From Cloeon dipterum (taxonomy: Eukaryota > Arthropoda > Insecta > Ephemeroptera > Baetidae), in the NCBI RefSeq assembly GCF_949628265.1, contig NC_088790.1, positions 17,116,545-17,180,544 on the forward strand: a stretch of DNA of 64,000 nt. The letters run 5' to 3'. Under the pieces are notes generated by a model. That model did not search any database. It saw only the letters and a program-made list of their open reading frames with translations, and had not been told where the DNA came from. Positions within the stretch are counted from its first letter, which is position 1; the number at the start of each line of letters is the position of its first letter. This document shows, one piece after another, positions 62,951 to 64,000 of the stretch. The translations under genes and the position numbers were made by a program.

Positions 62951-64000
62951 ACCTGACTTGAACGCACTATTACAGAGTATCAACCACCCTGTGCATGAAT
63001 TAACACGTTATGCGCGTTTATTGATTGATAAGTCTTATATTTTTCTTGTTCTAAGTTTGAAAAGTGGGGGCTGAAATGGAATAGGCAATAATTAATACTT
63101 TTAGCCGCAGTGAGATCGGCTGAGCAGAGCCCCTCTATTTGTGGCTAGAGTGGCAGCGCATGTGTGTGATAGAGAAACACTGCACGCGCCAGGGTTCAAA
63201 GGTTAAAATCATTAACCGCTTGGACACAGATAAATAGTTTTCACCTGAAGACACTGGAGAAGGTGGAGACGGAGACGTGGACGTGGAGAGAAACGACGAG
63301 CGAGGCTATGCAGCAGCACGTGACTAATAAAGAAGACACTTCGTTTCTTCAGCCTTTAATGAAACAGGTTTTTGATGGAATTTTTCTTCATGGAGTCCTA
63401 CTCTTTTCCACAAGTTTTTATTCAAATTTGGAGATGAACGAAATAATTCAAAACGATAATTGCTCTTTGGCACGTGAGGGGTTTTCATTTTGCTACCACA
63501 ACATTATTATTTGACAAAAAAAAAATGTATTTTAACTGTTCTGGATCTATAATGCTTTCACGCGAAGGGGTAACCATTATAAATTCTGAAATTTCGAATC
63601 TAAAGGATTGAGTAGGAGAAGAGATCGTCGCTGGTGGGAATCAGTCGCGTTGAGAAGCGAGCTGTAATAAGCATTGATGATTAGTTGGTCTGCTAAATTC
63701 ACTAATTTCAAATTCGGGATTTCCACCAACAATGGATTTTTAAATCAATGCAAATTATGGAACTTCAAGCAATTTATTTCCGTGTTAAAATGATCTAAAA
63801 GGAAATAAATTATTGAAACCGCAACTAATCCCAAAAACAAAACTAAGAAATATAAAATATTTTTTTGGAATTGCACCCCCAATATTCTCATGCCAGCTAT
63901 ATTTGTATCTGTTTAAAAATTAAGGTCTGGTTTAACCATTTAAAAAATTTAAGATTTTTTCAATCAAATTTCCTGATACTTTGCTAATAAATTTCAATCT
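62951..64000. other. Right edge, upstream of MFSD6
   Basis: This probably contains the MFSD6 promoter and leader. A purine-rich imperfect repeat (units like GGAGAC and GTGGAC, 63258-63290) precedes an E-box CACGTG at 63317-63322. The open frame at 63263-63514 (plus) shows no recognisable domain. Confidence 0.45.

Noticed and set aside
1-64000. CRISPR arrays, operons, bacterial-type transfer
   Set aside because: Intron-rich eukaryotic genes throughout; no regularly spaced repeats or prokaryotic genes.

Overview
This window is an AT-rich, compact insect nuclear sequence. Genes are split into many short exons by introns that are mostly 50-700 bp with GT-AG borders, and some 3' ends carry AATAAA-type signals. 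Insect origin is indicated by a tandem array of trehalose-facilitator (Tret1-like) transporters and by a fragment resembling tan, an insect beta-alanyl amine hydrolase. The NK-4/tinman homeodomain stays close to the vertebrate NKX2-5 type, which hints at an early-branching insect; a mayfly is only a guess. Gene models were assembled by reading splice sites and checking that exon phases join. Every complete model closes as an uninterrupted frame ending in one stop codon.

Left part (1-17.6 kb, all minus strand): a Tret1-like gene cut by the left edge (A), a secreted C-type lectin, then three closely related complete Tret1-like genes (B, C, D). B, C and D share identical lengths for their last five coding exons (231, 220, 202, 309 and 345 nt), so they are recent tandem duplicates with conserved structure. 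B and C also share a split start codon and a conserved upstream block. Gene C holds, antisense in one intron, a single exon-like fragment of a tan/peptidase C45-type gene. The B-C spacer carries a 140-bp foldback element with a 4-bp target duplication.

Middle (21.3-35 kb): a three-BIR protein without a RING (plus strand) converges on a tinman/NK-4 homeobox gene (minus strand, four coding exons). About 7.4 kb without a recognisable gene follows, with GC-richer islands that are candidates for tinman regulatory DNA.

Right part (35-63 kb), housekeeping genes: VPS13D (plus, 41 coding exons, 4177 aa) converges on Rad23 (minus). Rad23 shares a 369-bp head-to-head promoter with the queuosine-nucleoside hydrolase gene QNG1 (plus), which converges on an MFSD6-type transporter gene (minus). 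A Rad23 intron holds the 3' end of a non-LTR retrotransposon ORF in antisense. No rRNA, tRNA or CRISPR array was recognised.

I did not find a clearly new multi-gene system. The best leads are the nested tan-like exon, the split-ATG transporter paralogs with their shared promoter block, the duplicated upstream segments, and the foldback element.
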